Shown: piece by piece, positions 44,882-51,855 of the stretch | Position numbering within the stretch: the stretch's first letter is position 1 | Layout: every line of letters starts with the position of its first letter | Assembly: GCA_017428215.1 (NCBI GenBank) | Contig: JAFRRH010000022.1 | Span: 90,756 to 154,755 of the forward strand | Source: Selenomonadaceae bacterium | GTDB taxonomy: Bacteria > Bacillota > Negativicutes > Selenomonadales > Selenomonadaceae | DNA: 64,000 nucleotides | Direction: 5' to 3' | Notes under the pieces: generated by a model | Databases searched by the model: none | What the model was told of the DNA's origin: nothing | Seen by the model: the letters and a program-made list of their open reading frames with translations, nothing else | Made by a program: the position numbers and the translations under genes

Positions 44882-46279
44882 ATGGCTGAACCTAATGCTG
44901 CAATGGCAACAGACGAGCGCGATAAAGTGCCGTGGCTAACACGAGTAGCCTACGGTTTGGGCGATACCGCGCAGAACGTCGTTTGGGGCGCAATGTCAAT
45001 TCTGACGTTCTTTTATACTGACTACGCTGGTATCAATCCCGCGACTGTTGGTCTCGTAATGCTCTTATCCCGTTGTTTCGACGGCGTCTCCGACGTTATC
45101 ATGGGTTTCTTTGTTGAAAAGACAAATTCTAAATGGGGCAAATCGCGTCCTTGGATTTTATGGGCGTCAATTCCTTTCGCAATTTCAATCGTCTTGATTT
45201 ACGCGGTACCGCAGGGCGTCTCGGATACAATGCAATTCGCGTATATCTTCGTGACTTATAACTTGTGTACGACCGTCGTTTATACAATGCTTAACCTGCC
45301 GTACGGTTCGTTGTCAGCTATGATGACGCGCTCCTCTCAAGAACGCGACATGTTGTCAATCGTCCGTATGACACTTTCGCCTTTCGGAAAAATTTTAGCG
45401 GTCTCCGCAACATTGCCGTTGATTAAAGTTTTCGGCGATGACCAAATGGCTTGGGTTAAAGTCATGAGCATTTGGGCAGTTGTGGCGTTGCTGATGTTGC
45501 TGTTCTGCTTCTACAAGTGCGAAGAGAAAGTTGTTATCGAAGCACGCAAGAAAGAAGATAAACTTCCCGTCGGCAAGGCGTTAAAGGCTCTTGCGTTCAA
45601 CCAATATTTCTGGATGGCGGCTGGTATCTGGATGATGCAGAACGTTATCTTTTACATTACCGGTACAATGCTTCCGTACTACTGCAAATATATTTTCATG
45701 GACGATACTCTGTTCAGCTTCCTGTTCCTGCTTGAAACTTTAACAATGGTTACTTGCCAAATGCTCTTGAGTCCGATACTGCTTAGAAAATTTGGTAAGC
45801 GCAAGATGTGTATTATGGGCATAATGGTTGCCTTCGTCGGTCACTTAATTTATCTGATTAATCCGCTTGATTATAACTGGGTTGTATTCAGCTGCTTTAT
45901 TCGTGGCGTAGGCTTTGCTCCGTTGAACTCGGTTATCTTCGGTTTCTTGGGTGACGTTGTTGAGTATGCTCAATGGAAATTCCACCTCCGCATTGAAGGC
46001 TTAATCTTCTCCGGCGGTTCTGTCGGCACGAAGGTTGGCTCCGGTTTAACTGCTGCTATTCTTACTAACTTGCTTGCATGGGCTGGCTACGTTTCCTCCA
46101 CTTCTGCGGACGCCACTCAACCAGAAAGTGCAATCAACATGATTATAAGCCTCTACGAATACGGTCCGATTTTCGTCTGGTTAATTATTCTGGGTATCCT
46201 CTTCGCGTGGAAACTTGAGGCTATTTATCCGCAGATCATGAACGAATTGGCAGAGCGCGAAGCTAAAGGTATCTTGTAA
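44882..46279 (+). CDS. GPH-family (glycoside-pentoside-hexuronide) cation symporter
   Basis: The 465-residue, 12-span transporter has TRVAYGLGDTAQNVVWGAMSILTFFYTDYAGI, SRCFDGVSDVIMGFFVEKTNSKWGKSRPWILW and NLPYGSLSAMMTRSSQERDML, the hallmarks of the MelB/GPH family. These proteins import sugars or glycosides with Na+ or H+. In this operon it probably brings in an inositol, inositol glycoside or related polyol (inference). I chose ATG 44882, preceded by a GGGGGGT SD. Confidence 0.87.
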   Translation: MAEPNAAMATDERDKVPWLTRVAYGLGDTAQNVVWGAMSILTFFYTDYAGINPATVGLVMLLSRCFDGVSDVIMGFFVEKTNSKWGKSRPWILWASIPFAISIVLIYAVPQGVSDTMQFAYIFVTYNLCTTVVYTMLNLPYGSLSAMMTRSSQERDMLSIVRMTLSPFGKILAVSATLPLIKVFGDDQMAWVKVMSIWAVVALLMLLFCFYKCEEKVVIEARKKEDKLPVGKALKALAFNQYFWMAAGIWMMQNVIFYITGTMLPYYCKYIFMDDTLFSFLFLLETLTMVTCQMLLSPILLRKFGKRKMCIMGIMVAFVGHLIYLINPLDYNWVVFSCFIRGVGFAPLNSVIFGFLGDVVEYAQWKFHLRIEGLIFSGGSVGTKVGSGLTAAILTNLLAWAGYVSSTSADATQPESAINMIISLYEYGPIFVWLIILGILFAWKLEAIYPQIMNELAEREAKGIL

Positions 46280-46290
46280 TTCGACAAAAA

Positions 46291-46318
46291 TTTACATTGA
46301 AATTAACCGCGATATGAT
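46291..46318 (+). promoter_or_regulatory. Promoter of the cytidylate kinase-like gene
   Basis: TTTACA (46291-46296), a 16-nt spacer and TATGAT (46313-46318). An overlapping TTGAAA/TATAAA pair has poorer spacing. Confidence 0.5.
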
Positions 46319-46348
46319 ATAAACTTTCCAATAAAAGGAGGTTTACTC

Positions 46349-46945
46349 ATGAAAGAAAAAACTTTTATCACGATTACGCGCCAATACGGCTCCGGCGGCA
46401 TGGCTATCGCTGAGGCTGTCGCAAAAGCTATGGGCGTAAAATGCTACAACCGCAATATCGTAGCGGCGGCGGCTGAAAGTCTCGACAATGCCGACGACAT
46501 TCAAACCGTTATCGATCACGCTTACGACACGCCCAACGATTTTATCTCGTCGATTAGTTCGCTTATCGGGCAAGGCGTTCCGCGTCAAAATCAAATGTAC
46601 ATTCAGCAGGCTAGAATTATTCGTGAACTTGCTGAGGGCGATGAATCGGCGGTTTTCGTCGGACGTTGTGCCGATTACATTCTGCGCGACGTGCCCAATC
46701 ATTACTCGTTCTTTATCTACGCCGAAGACGAATATCGCCGCGAAGTCGTCAGCAAACTTTACAAAGATTTTTCCTTTGAAGACGTTCGCGACGTGGATAA
46801 AAAGCGCAAAAGTTACTACGCATATTACACCGGTAGGACTTGGGGCGACCCGCAAAATTACGACTTGATGATTAACACAACGAAACTTTCAACCGAAGCG
46901 GCGGCTAAAATTATTTTGGATTATGTCGACCTTCGGCAAAAATAA
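46349..46945 (+). CDS. Cytidylate kinase-like family protein
   Basis: The 198-residue P-loop protein begins FITITRQYGSGGMAIAEAVAKAMG, the degenerate nucleotide-binding loop of the cytidylate kinase-like family, and contains AVFVGRCADYIL and the lid-like DKKRKSYYAYYTGRTWGD. Proteins of this family are often found beside metabolic genes in Firmicutes and Negativicutes; their substrate is not settled. It lies 14 bp upstream of the third iolG with an AAAGGAGG SD, so the two are co-transcribed. Phosphorylation of an inositol-derived compound is possible but only a guess. Confidence 0.8.
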   Translation: MKEKTFITITRQYGSGGMAIAEAVAKAMGVKCYNRNIVAAAAESLDNADDIQTVIDHAYDTPNDFISSISSLIGQGVPRQNQMYIQQARIIRELAEGDESAVFVGRCADYILRDVPNHYSFFIYAEDEYRREVVSKLYKDFSFEDVRDVDKKRKSYYAYYTGRTWGDPQNYDLMINTTKLSTEAAAKIILDYVDLRQK

Positions 46946-46958
46946 AGGAGGAATTTTA

Positions 46959-47984
46959 ATGATTAAAGTTGGCATTATCGGAGCAGGACGTATCGGACAC
47001 GTTCACAGCGAAAGCATTTCCAAATTCGTTAAGAACGCGACAGTCAAGACGATTGCCGATCCGTTCATGAACGAAAAGACCGAGGCTTGGGCAAAGTCAA
47101 TCGGCGTTGAGAAAACCACCAAAGATTACAAAGAAATTCTCAGCGACCCCGAAATTGCGGCAGTGTTAATCTGCGCGTCCACTGACCAGCATTCTCCGCT
47201 GTCGATTGAGGCTCTCAAGGCGGGCAAGCATGTCTTCTGCGAAAAGCCGATTGATCACGACGTCGAGAAAATTAAAGAAGTCCTCGCCGTTGTCAAAGAG
47301 AGTGGCAAGAAATATCAAGTTGGTTTCAATCGCCGTTTCGATCACAACTTCCGCGCAATCCGCAAGGCTGTTGAGGCTGGCAAAGTCGGCAAGCAACAGA
47401 TTATCAAAATCAGCTCGCGTGACCCTGAACCGCCACCGATTAGCTACGTCAAAGTTTCGGGCGGAATTTTCCTTGACATGACGATTCACGATTTCGACAT
47501 GGTGCGCTATCTTTCCGGCGCGGAAGTCGAAGAAGTCTACGCTGAAGGCTCAATCACGGTTGATCCGGCAATCGGCGAGGCTGGCGACGTCGACACTGCA
47601 GTTATCACGCTCAAACTTACAAATGGCGCAACTGCCGTTATCGATAACTGCCGTGCTTGTTGCTACGGCTACGACCAACGCGCTGAAGTTTTCGGCGACA
47701 AAGGTTGCGTGGCAATCAGCAACGACAGCGACTCCAACGCGGTTTACAGCAACAAAGACGGCGTCACTGCTGAAAAGCCAATGTTCTTCTTCCTTGAACG
47801 CTACATGATGGCTTATGCTACCGAAGTTGATGAATTTGTCGAGGCTATCGTCAACGACACCGAGACGCCTGTCACTGCGCAGGACGGCTTGGAACCTGTG
47901 CTTATCGGTTTGGCGGCTACTAAGTCCGTTAAGGAACATCGTCCCGTTAAAATCGACGAGATTCGCAAGGAGTACAATCTTTAA
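46959..47984 (+). CDS. iolG: Inositol 2-dehydrogenase (Gfo/Idh/MocA family), copy 3
   Basis: The 341-residue product has GIIGAGRIGHVHSESI (Rossmann), HVFCEKPIDHDVEK, QVGFNRRFDHNFRAIRKAV and GGIFLDMTIHDFDMVRYL, the standard IolG layout and the best match of the three to Bacillus IolG-type enzymes as I recall them. I chose ATG 46959 behind AAAGGAGG; an upstream in-frame start lies within the preceding gene. A strong terminator follows. Confidence 0.87.
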   Translation: MIKVGIIGAGRIGHVHSESISKFVKNATVKTIADPFMNEKTEAWAKSIGVEKTTKDYKEILSDPEIAAVLICASTDQHSPLSIEALKAGKHVFCEKPIDHDVEKIKEVLAVVKESGKKYQVGFNRRFDHNFRAIRKAVEAGKVGKQQIIKISSRDPEPPPISYVKVSGGIFLDMTIHDFDMVRYLSGAEVEEVYAEGSITVDPAIGEAGDVDTAVITLKLTNGATAVIDNCRACCYGYDQRAEVFGDKGCVAISNDSDSNAVYSNKDGVTAEKPMFFFLERYMMAYATEVDEFVEAIVNDTETPVTAQDGLEPVLIGLAATKSVKEHRPVKIDEIRKEYNL

Positions 47985-48015
47985 TCTAACCTCTAACATT
48001 TCAATGAAATAAATT

Positions 48016-48057
48016 TTCCCTTCCCTTCCGTAAATATGCGCGGGAGGGAATTTTTTT
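48016..48057 (+). terminator. Terminator after iolG copy 3
   Basis: TTCCCTTCC...GGGAGGGAA (9 bp with one G-U pair) followed by TTTTTTTG. Confidence 0.8.
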
Positions 48058-48081
48058 GTTATCACATAAGCTGAAAATTAC

Positions 48082-48110
48082 TTGAAAGTTTAAAATTGAT
48101 GTCGTATAAT
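48082..48110 (+). promoter_or_regulatory. Sense promoter, unit 1
   Basis: TTGAAA (48082-48087), a 17-nt spacer and TATAAT (48105-48110). Confidence 0.8.
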
Positions 48111-48159
48111 CTTAGTGCTTGATGCCACGCGGCAAAGGCGGTTTCAATCCAAAAGAAAG

Positions 48160-48174
48160 CCCCCAGAAAGGGGG
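48160..48174 (+). promoter_or_regulatory. RBS-masking hairpin, unit 1 (also the antisense terminator)
   Basis: CCCCC-AGAAA-GGGGG places the Shine-Dalgarno (AGGGGGTG) in a stem 8 nt before the ATG. Read on the minus strand the same stem is followed by CTTTCTTTT, an intrinsic terminator. Equivalent hairpins lie at 48512-48526 and 48865-48879. Confidence 0.75.
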
Positions 48175-48182
48175 TGGCGCGA

Positions 48183-48257
48183 ATGTTTAAGATTATCATC
48201 CGCGTTACGATTATCACGGTAATAATCCTCTGGGCATTAACGAAAACAGCCGCCTAA
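48183..48257 (+). CDS. 24-residue hydrophobic peptide, unit 1 (putative type I toxin)
   Basis: ATG with a GGGGGTG SD 8 nt upstream encodes 24 residues: MFKIIIRVTI, then ITVIILWALT, then KTAA and TAA stop. The peptide has Lys and Arg near the N-terminus, a ~15-residue membrane-spanning hydrophobic core and a short KTAA tail. Size and character match type I toxins such as Ibs or Ldr, but I recognise no named family. Its mRNA has an RBS-masking hairpin and self-complementary ends, and a convergent antisense transcript is predicted. Conservation of the same frame in three units supports real translation. The toxic function is inference. Confidence 0.7.
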   Translation: MFKIIIRVTIITVIILWALTKTAA

Positions 48258-48344
48258 GCCCTGACCAGCTCAGACGGTTGTACTCTAGTTTCTCTAATTA
48301 ACTATTTTATATATGAGGGGCTAAACCGCCTTCAAGCAACCTTC

Positions 48345-48371
48345 GCCTCGCAAGCTCGCGGGGCATTTTTG
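48345..48371 (+). terminator. Sense terminator, unit 1
   Basis: GCCTCGC-aagctc-GCGGGGC (7 bp with one G-U) followed by ATTTTTGTTT. Confidence 0.7.
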
Positions 48372-48433
48372 TTTACATTAAAATTATAATCGACGTGGAA
48401 TCTTTTTGCAAGCCGTAGCTAAATGAAAATCGC

Positions 48434-48462
48434 TTGAAAAACTCCGATTCATGCTTTATAAT
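48434..48462 (+). promoter_or_regulatory. Sense promoter, unit 2
   Basis: TTGAAA (48434-48439), a 17-nt spacer and TATAAT (48457-48462). Confidence 0.8.
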
Positions 48463-48501
48463 CTCAATGCTTGATGCCACGCGGCAAAGGCGGTTTTAAT
48501 C

Positions 48502-48652
48502 CAAAAGAAAGCCCCCAGAAAGGGGGTGAAGCTGATGTTTAAGATTATTGTTCGCGTCGTAGTTTTGACGGTCATAATCCTCTTAGTCCTCAGCAAAACA
48601 GCCGCCTAAGCTCCCCAAAGCACGGCGACTGTTCGTAGTTTTATCCGTATCA
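48502..48652 (-). ncRNA. Predicted antisense RNA, unit 2 (putative antitoxin)
   Basis: On the minus strand TTGAAG (48686-48681), a 16-nt spacer and TATGTA (48664-48659) predict a start near 48652. The end is the minus-strand hairpin at 48526-48512 with its CTTTCTTTT tail. Confidence 0.55.
48535..48609 (+). CDS. 24-residue hydrophobic peptide, unit 2 (putative type I toxin)
   Basis: The peptide reads MFKIIVRVVV, LTVIILLVLS, KTAA, stop. It has the same start context (GGGGGTG, 8 nt), length and tail as units 1 and 3. It is the most hydrophobic of the three. Substitutions relative to unit 1 are conservative (I/V/L exchanges), the pattern expected for a selected membrane peptide. Confidence 0.7.
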   Translation: MFKIIVRVVVLTVIILLVLSKTAA

Positions 48653-48693
48653 CTAACCTACATATGAGGGGCTAAACCGCCTTCAAGCACTTT

Positions 48694-48724
48694 GAGCCTT
48701 GCCGAAGAACTGCGAGGCTCTTTT
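48694..48724 (+). terminator. Sense terminator, unit 2
   Basis: GAGCCTTGC / GCGAGGCTC (9 bp with one G-U) followed by TTTTGTTT. The stem sequence differs from unit 1 but the structure is kept. Confidence 0.7.
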
Positions 48725-48786
48725 GTTTACGTTAAAATTATAATCTGCGCAAAAATTTTTTGCAAGCTTTAAAGTATGAAAATCGC

Positions 48787-48815
48787 TTGAAAAACTCCGT
48801 TGCATGATTTATAAT
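48787..48815 (+). promoter_or_regulatory. Sense promoter, unit 3
   Basis: TTGAAA (48787-48792), a 17-nt spacer and TATAAT (48810-48815). Confidence 0.8.
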
Positions 48816-48854
48816 TTTAGTGCTTGATGCCACGCGGCAAAGGCGGTTTAAATC

Positions 48855-49002
48855 TAAAAGAAAGCCCCCAGAAAGGGGGTGGAGCTGATGACTAAGATTA
48901 TCGTTAGGATTACAATCCTTGTGCCGATAATCCTCTTGGCACTTAGCAAAACAGCCGCCTAAGCATTCTCGGTGCATAGCGGCTGAGGTACTTCCATAGT
49001 AG
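48855..49002 (-). ncRNA. Predicted antisense RNA, unit 3 (putative antitoxin)
   Basis: On the minus strand TTGAAG (49036-49031), a 16-nt spacer and TATATT (49014-49009) predict a start near 49002. The end is the hairpin at 48879-48865 with its CTTTCTTTT tail. Confidence 0.55.
48888..48962 (+). CDS. 24-residue hydrophobic peptide, unit 3 (putative type I toxin)
   Basis: The peptide reads MTKIIVRITI, LVPIILLALS, KTAA, stop. It differs from units 1 and 2 by Thr at position 2 and a proline in the hydrophobic core, which might bend or weaken the helix. SD GGGGGTGG precedes the ATG by 8-9 nt within the conserved hairpin. Confidence 0.7.
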   Translation: MTKIIVRITILVPIILLALSKTAA

Positions 49003-49045
49003 TTCACCAATATACGAGGGGCTAAACCGCCTTCAAGCAACTTTT

Positions 49046-49076
49046 GCCTCGCAAACTCGCGGGGCATTTCTGTTTT
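49046..49076 (+). terminator. Sense terminator, unit 3
   Basis: GCCTCGC-aaactc-GCGGGGC followed by ATTTCTGTTTTT. Confidence 0.65.
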
Positions 49077-49183
49077 TCCAGCAATTAAATTATAATCAAT
49101 AAGAGAAATTTTTTCAAGGAAATTTTTTGTGACGTAAAGGATTTTATCTTTGTAATGTGTTGAATATTTTTTGAGTAAAACTA

Positions 49184-49212
49184 TTGCCTGCAAAATTTTT
49201 ATGATATAAAAT
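49184..49212 (+). promoter_or_regulatory. Promoter of the GntP permease gene
   Basis: TTGCCT (49184-49189), a 17-nt spacer and TAAAAT (49207-49212). Confidence 0.55.
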
Positions 49213-49245
49213 TATCCAAAGAAATTTTTAACGAGGTGGAGAACT

Positions 49246-50664
49246 TTGGGAATCACGATGATTGCATTGAGCTTGGTACTGCTGATATTTTTTGCGTATC
49301 GTGGCTACTCGATAATTTTTATTGCGCCGTTGTTCGCAGTCGTGGCGAGTATCGGGAGCGGACATGATCCAATGCCGGTTTTCAGCGAAATTTACATGAC
49401 AAAAGCGGCGGAGTATGTCAAGACTTATTATCCCGTATTTTTATTGGGCGCGATATTCGCCAAAATCATGGAGGAAGGCGGCTTGGCGGCGTCGGTTGCA
49501 AATAAAATCGTTCAGACGCTCGGCAAGGAAAAAGCAATCCTAGCAATTTTAATCGGGTGCGGCGTTTTGACTTACGGCGGCTTAAGCGTATTCGTCGTGG
49601 CGTTCGTAATGTATCCTTTTGCGGCGATTTTGTTCAAAGAGGCTAATTATGCCAAAAAACTTTTGCCGGGCTTGCTGTGGATGGGAATTTTTACTTACAG
49701 CATGGTTGCAATTCCCGGCACTCCGCAAATTCAAAATATAATCCCGACGGCATATTTCGGAACTACGACTTGGGCAGGAATTGGATTGGGCTTAATCGGC
49801 GCGGCGTTGTATTTTATAATGTCGTGGGGCTGGGTCAGTTATCGCGCTAAAAAGTTGCGGGCGGCTGGCGAAGGTTACGGCACTAATTTAAAAAACGAGC
49901 CGGAAATTTCTTCCACCGCAGACTTGCCCGATTGGAAGTTGTCGTCAATTCCGCTGGTTATGGTTATCGCGTTGAACTTGATTATCAGTAATCCGTTTGA
50001 TTGGAGTTGGGCTTATCACTGGGATCAAAGAAGTTTGGATAGCATGGCACCGTTGAATTTGAGTTTGTTGGCGGGTAGTGTCGGCAAAGTTCAAGCGATT
50101 TGGTCGATTAACGCGGCGTTGATTATAAGCTGTATTGTTGCGGCGATTATCGGAAGGAAATGTTTAGCTCCAAAGGGCGGCGTAGTTCACCCGATAAATA
50201 CTGGCGCGGTCGGTTCTATGGCGGCAATTTTAAACGTCGCCTCGTGTTATGCGTTCGGTTGCGTCGTCGCGGCGGTTCCGGCTTTTGAGATGATTAAAGA
50301 AGCTTTGCTGAACGTTTCAATCGGTGACGGTCCCTTAGGCTCGGCGGTTATAACAACAATGATTATGTGCGGTATAACCGGTTCGGCGTCGGGCGGCGAA
50401 ACGATTGCTCTTGGTATGCTCGGCGAACAATGGCTGACTATGGCTAATCAAATCGGCATGAGTCCTGAAGTTTTGCACAGAATCGTTGCGCTCGCCTCTG
50501 AATGTATAGACACGCCGCCACATTCGGGCGCACTGATAACTTTAATGGCAGTTTGCGGCTTGAGCCATAAAGAATCTTATTACGATGTGTTTGTTTTAAC
50601 GTTGCTGAAAACTTCGGTTGCGTTTATCTGCTTAGCGATTTTTGCCATAACAGGCATTATCTAA
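49246..50664 (+). CDS. GntP-family permease
   Basis: The 472-residue polytopic permease shows GntP/ArsB-type features: repeated Gly/Ala-rich spans, GHDPMPVFSEIY, YYPVFLLGAIFAKIMEEGGLAASVANKI, GVLTYGGLSVFVVAFVMYPFA and GITGSASGGETIALG. The family imports gluconate and related hydroxy-acids by H+ symport. In this region a sugar acid or keto-acid from inositol breakdown is a possible substrate (inference). The start is TTG behind GAGGTGG. Confidence 0.82.
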   Translation: MGITMIALSLVLLIFFAYRGYSIIFIAPLFAVVASIGSGHDPMPVFSEIYMTKAAEYVKTYYPVFLLGAIFAKIMEEGGLAASVANKIVQTLGKEKAILAILIGCGVLTYGGLSVFVVAFVMYPFAAILFKEANYAKKLLPGLLWMGIFTYSMVAIPGTPQIQNIIPTAYFGTTTWAGIGLGLIGAALYFIMSWGWVSYRAKKLRAAGEGYGTNLKNEPEISSTADLPDWKLSSIPLVMVIALNLIISNPFDWSWAYHWDQRSLDSMAPLNLSLLAGSVGKVQAIWSINAALIISCIVAAIIGRKCLAPKGGVVHPINTGAVGSMAAILNVASCYAFGCVVAAVPAFEMIKEALLNVSIGDGPLGSAVITTMIMCGITGSASGGETIALGMLGEQWLTMANQIGMSPEVLHRIVALASECIDTPPHSGALITLMAVCGLSHKESYYDVFVLTLLKTSVAFICLAIFAITGII

Positions 50665-50687
50665 ACAAAAAATTTCTAACAAAAAAC

Positions 50688-50717
50688 TCCCGCCATTGTT
50701 GACGGGAATTTTTTTTA
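50688..50717. terminator. Bidirectional terminator between gntP-type and iolH genes
   Basis: TCCCGCCA-ttgt-TGACGGGA hairpin with eight T on the plus-strand side and an A-run on the other, placed between convergent genes. Confidence 0.7.
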
Positions 50718-50735
50718 TGTACTGCTGAAAAATTT

Positions 50736-51656
50736 TTACTTGCTAAGAAGTTCGCGTTTAATGCGGTCAAGAGCTTCCGGAGCTTGTTTATCCATTTTTT
50801 CGGGGAAACCAAAGTAGCTGACGCAAATGATGTTGTCGCCGCCGACTTTAGGAGCATCGGGTTTAAGTTGCTTATTAGCAAAGTCCATTTCGCGGAGCGT
50901 CTCAAAAATGCCGTCGAAGTCAACTTCGCCCTCGCCCATAGCCGTATGCTGATGAATTGTATAATCAGCTTTACCGCGACCATTGAGCCAAGGAGGATTG
51001 ACGATATAGCGGCAGTCGATAGTTTGATTCCACGTGTCAGCTAAAAGAACGTGCGTCAATTCGTCGCCGGCATATTTGAGCATATGACGAACGTCGCCCT
51101 TGCCCTGATCGTAGAAGAAACCATGACTTGCGCTGTAGACGTAGCCGAGATTTTTGGAGCGGAAAGATTTTACAATGTCGCAAGTCTCGTCGTTGAGTTC
51201 GCAAAAGTCGTAGGGGTGCGATTGAATTTCGACGCGCAAGCCCTCACGTTCGATAATCGGCAGGAGTTCTTCCATTGAGCGGAAAAACATTCCGTTACAA
51301 ATTTCCTGCTGATTGGGGTCGCCGCTGAATTCGGTATTGATGACAGGTACGCCCATGTTAACGGCGATTTCAATGATTTTCTTCCAGTTAGCGACGGCAT
51401 GTTGACGCTGCTCTTCGGTGGGACCAGACCAACGATAGACGACGATAAACGACGAAATTTCAACGCCGGTTTCCTTGAGAGCCTTGCGATATTCTGCCTC
51501 GCACTCTTTAGAGAAAAGCGGGTGTTTGTAAAACGGATTAATGCGCGGGTGCGGCGATTGCTCAATGTATTTGTAACCCCAATCGGCAACCTTGTGCACA
51601 TAATCATTAATGCTCATCTGTTTAGCCAGAACGTCAACGTCAAAAGCAATTTTCAT
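50736..51656 (-). CDS. iolH: IolH-like sugar phosphate isomerase/epimerase
   Basis: The 306-residue TIM-barrel protein is close to Bacillus IolH as I recall it: MKIAFDVDVLAKQM, DWGYKYIEQSPHPRINPFY, SSFIVVYRWSGPTEEQR, TEFSGDPNQQEICNGMFFRS and VEIQSHPYDFCELNDET are shared features. IolH is a conserved inositol-cluster protein of uncertain reaction. It is transcribed away from the AraC regulator gene and ends at a shared terminator. AGGAGGGC precedes the ATG. Confidence 0.83.
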   Translation of the reverse strand: MKIAFDVDVLAKQMSINDYVHKVADWGYKYIEQSPHPRINPFYKHPLFSKECEAEYRKALKETGVEISSFIVVYRWSGPTEEQRQHAVANWKKIIEIAVNMGVPVINTEFSGDPNQQEICNGMFFRSMEELLPIIEREGLRVEIQSHPYDFCELNDETCDIVKSFRSKNLGYVYSASHGFFYDQGKGDVRHMLKYAGDELTHVLLADTWNQTIDCRYIVNPPWLNGRGKADYTIHQHTAMGEGEVDFDGIFETLREMDFANKQLKPDAPKVGGDNIICVSYFGFPEKMDKQAPEALDRIKRELLSK

Positions 51657-51692
51657 TTAAAAGCCCTCCTTTGATTAATTCATGATGATGTA

Positions 51693-51721
51693 AAGTTATC
51701 ATACGAAATAAACGTTGTCAA
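51693..51721 (-). promoter_or_regulatory. iolH promoter
   Basis: On the minus strand TTGACA (51721-51716), a 17-nt spacer and TAACTT (51698-51693). The ~200-bp divergent region probably also holds sites for the AraC regulator. Confidence 0.5.
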
Positions 51722-51855
51722 TACTTTTCAAGCTTATTTGCAGTACTGGCAATAAAGTAAGCAGGATTTTACAATTATATGTAAAAATATCACCGCAGGA
51801 TAGCTCTCGATAAACAATTTTGTACAACTTTAAAGATGAAGGCGAGGTATTTAAT

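Larger units (their letters stand above)
48150..48301 (-). ncRNA. Predicted antisense RNA, unit 1 (putative antitoxin)
   Basis: On the minus strand TTGAAG (48335-48330), a 16-nt spacer and TATATA (48313-48308) predict a start near 48301. Transcription would cross the 3' region, the whole peptide ORF and the RBS, and end at the GGGGG/CCCCC hairpin with a T-rich tail near 48150. The ~150-nt RNA would be fully complementary to the peptide mRNA body. Confidence 0.6.
48082..49070. repeat. Three tandem ~352-bp units, putative type I toxin-antitoxin array
   Basis: Three units begin (at their -35 boxes) at 48082, 48434 and 48787. Conserved in all three are the sense promoter, the sequence GCTTGATGCCACGCGGCA, the arm AAGGCGGTTT, the hairpin CCCCCAGAAAGGGGGTG, the ORF end KTAA, the block GAGGGGCTAAACCGCC TTCAAGC and a terminator. 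Segments between these blocks diverge, so the duplications are old and the regulatory parts are under selection. Confidence 0.85.

Noticed and set aside
48082..49070. CRISPR array, suggested by three spaced repeats
   Set aside because: Unit length (~352 bp), conserved promoters, ORFs and terminators, and the absence of short direct repeats with spacers do not fit CRISPR.
48738..49193. Minus-strand 151-residue frame across peptide unit 3
   Set aside because: It has no SD, crosses the conserved promoter and terminator elements of the unit, and is not kept in units 1 and 2.
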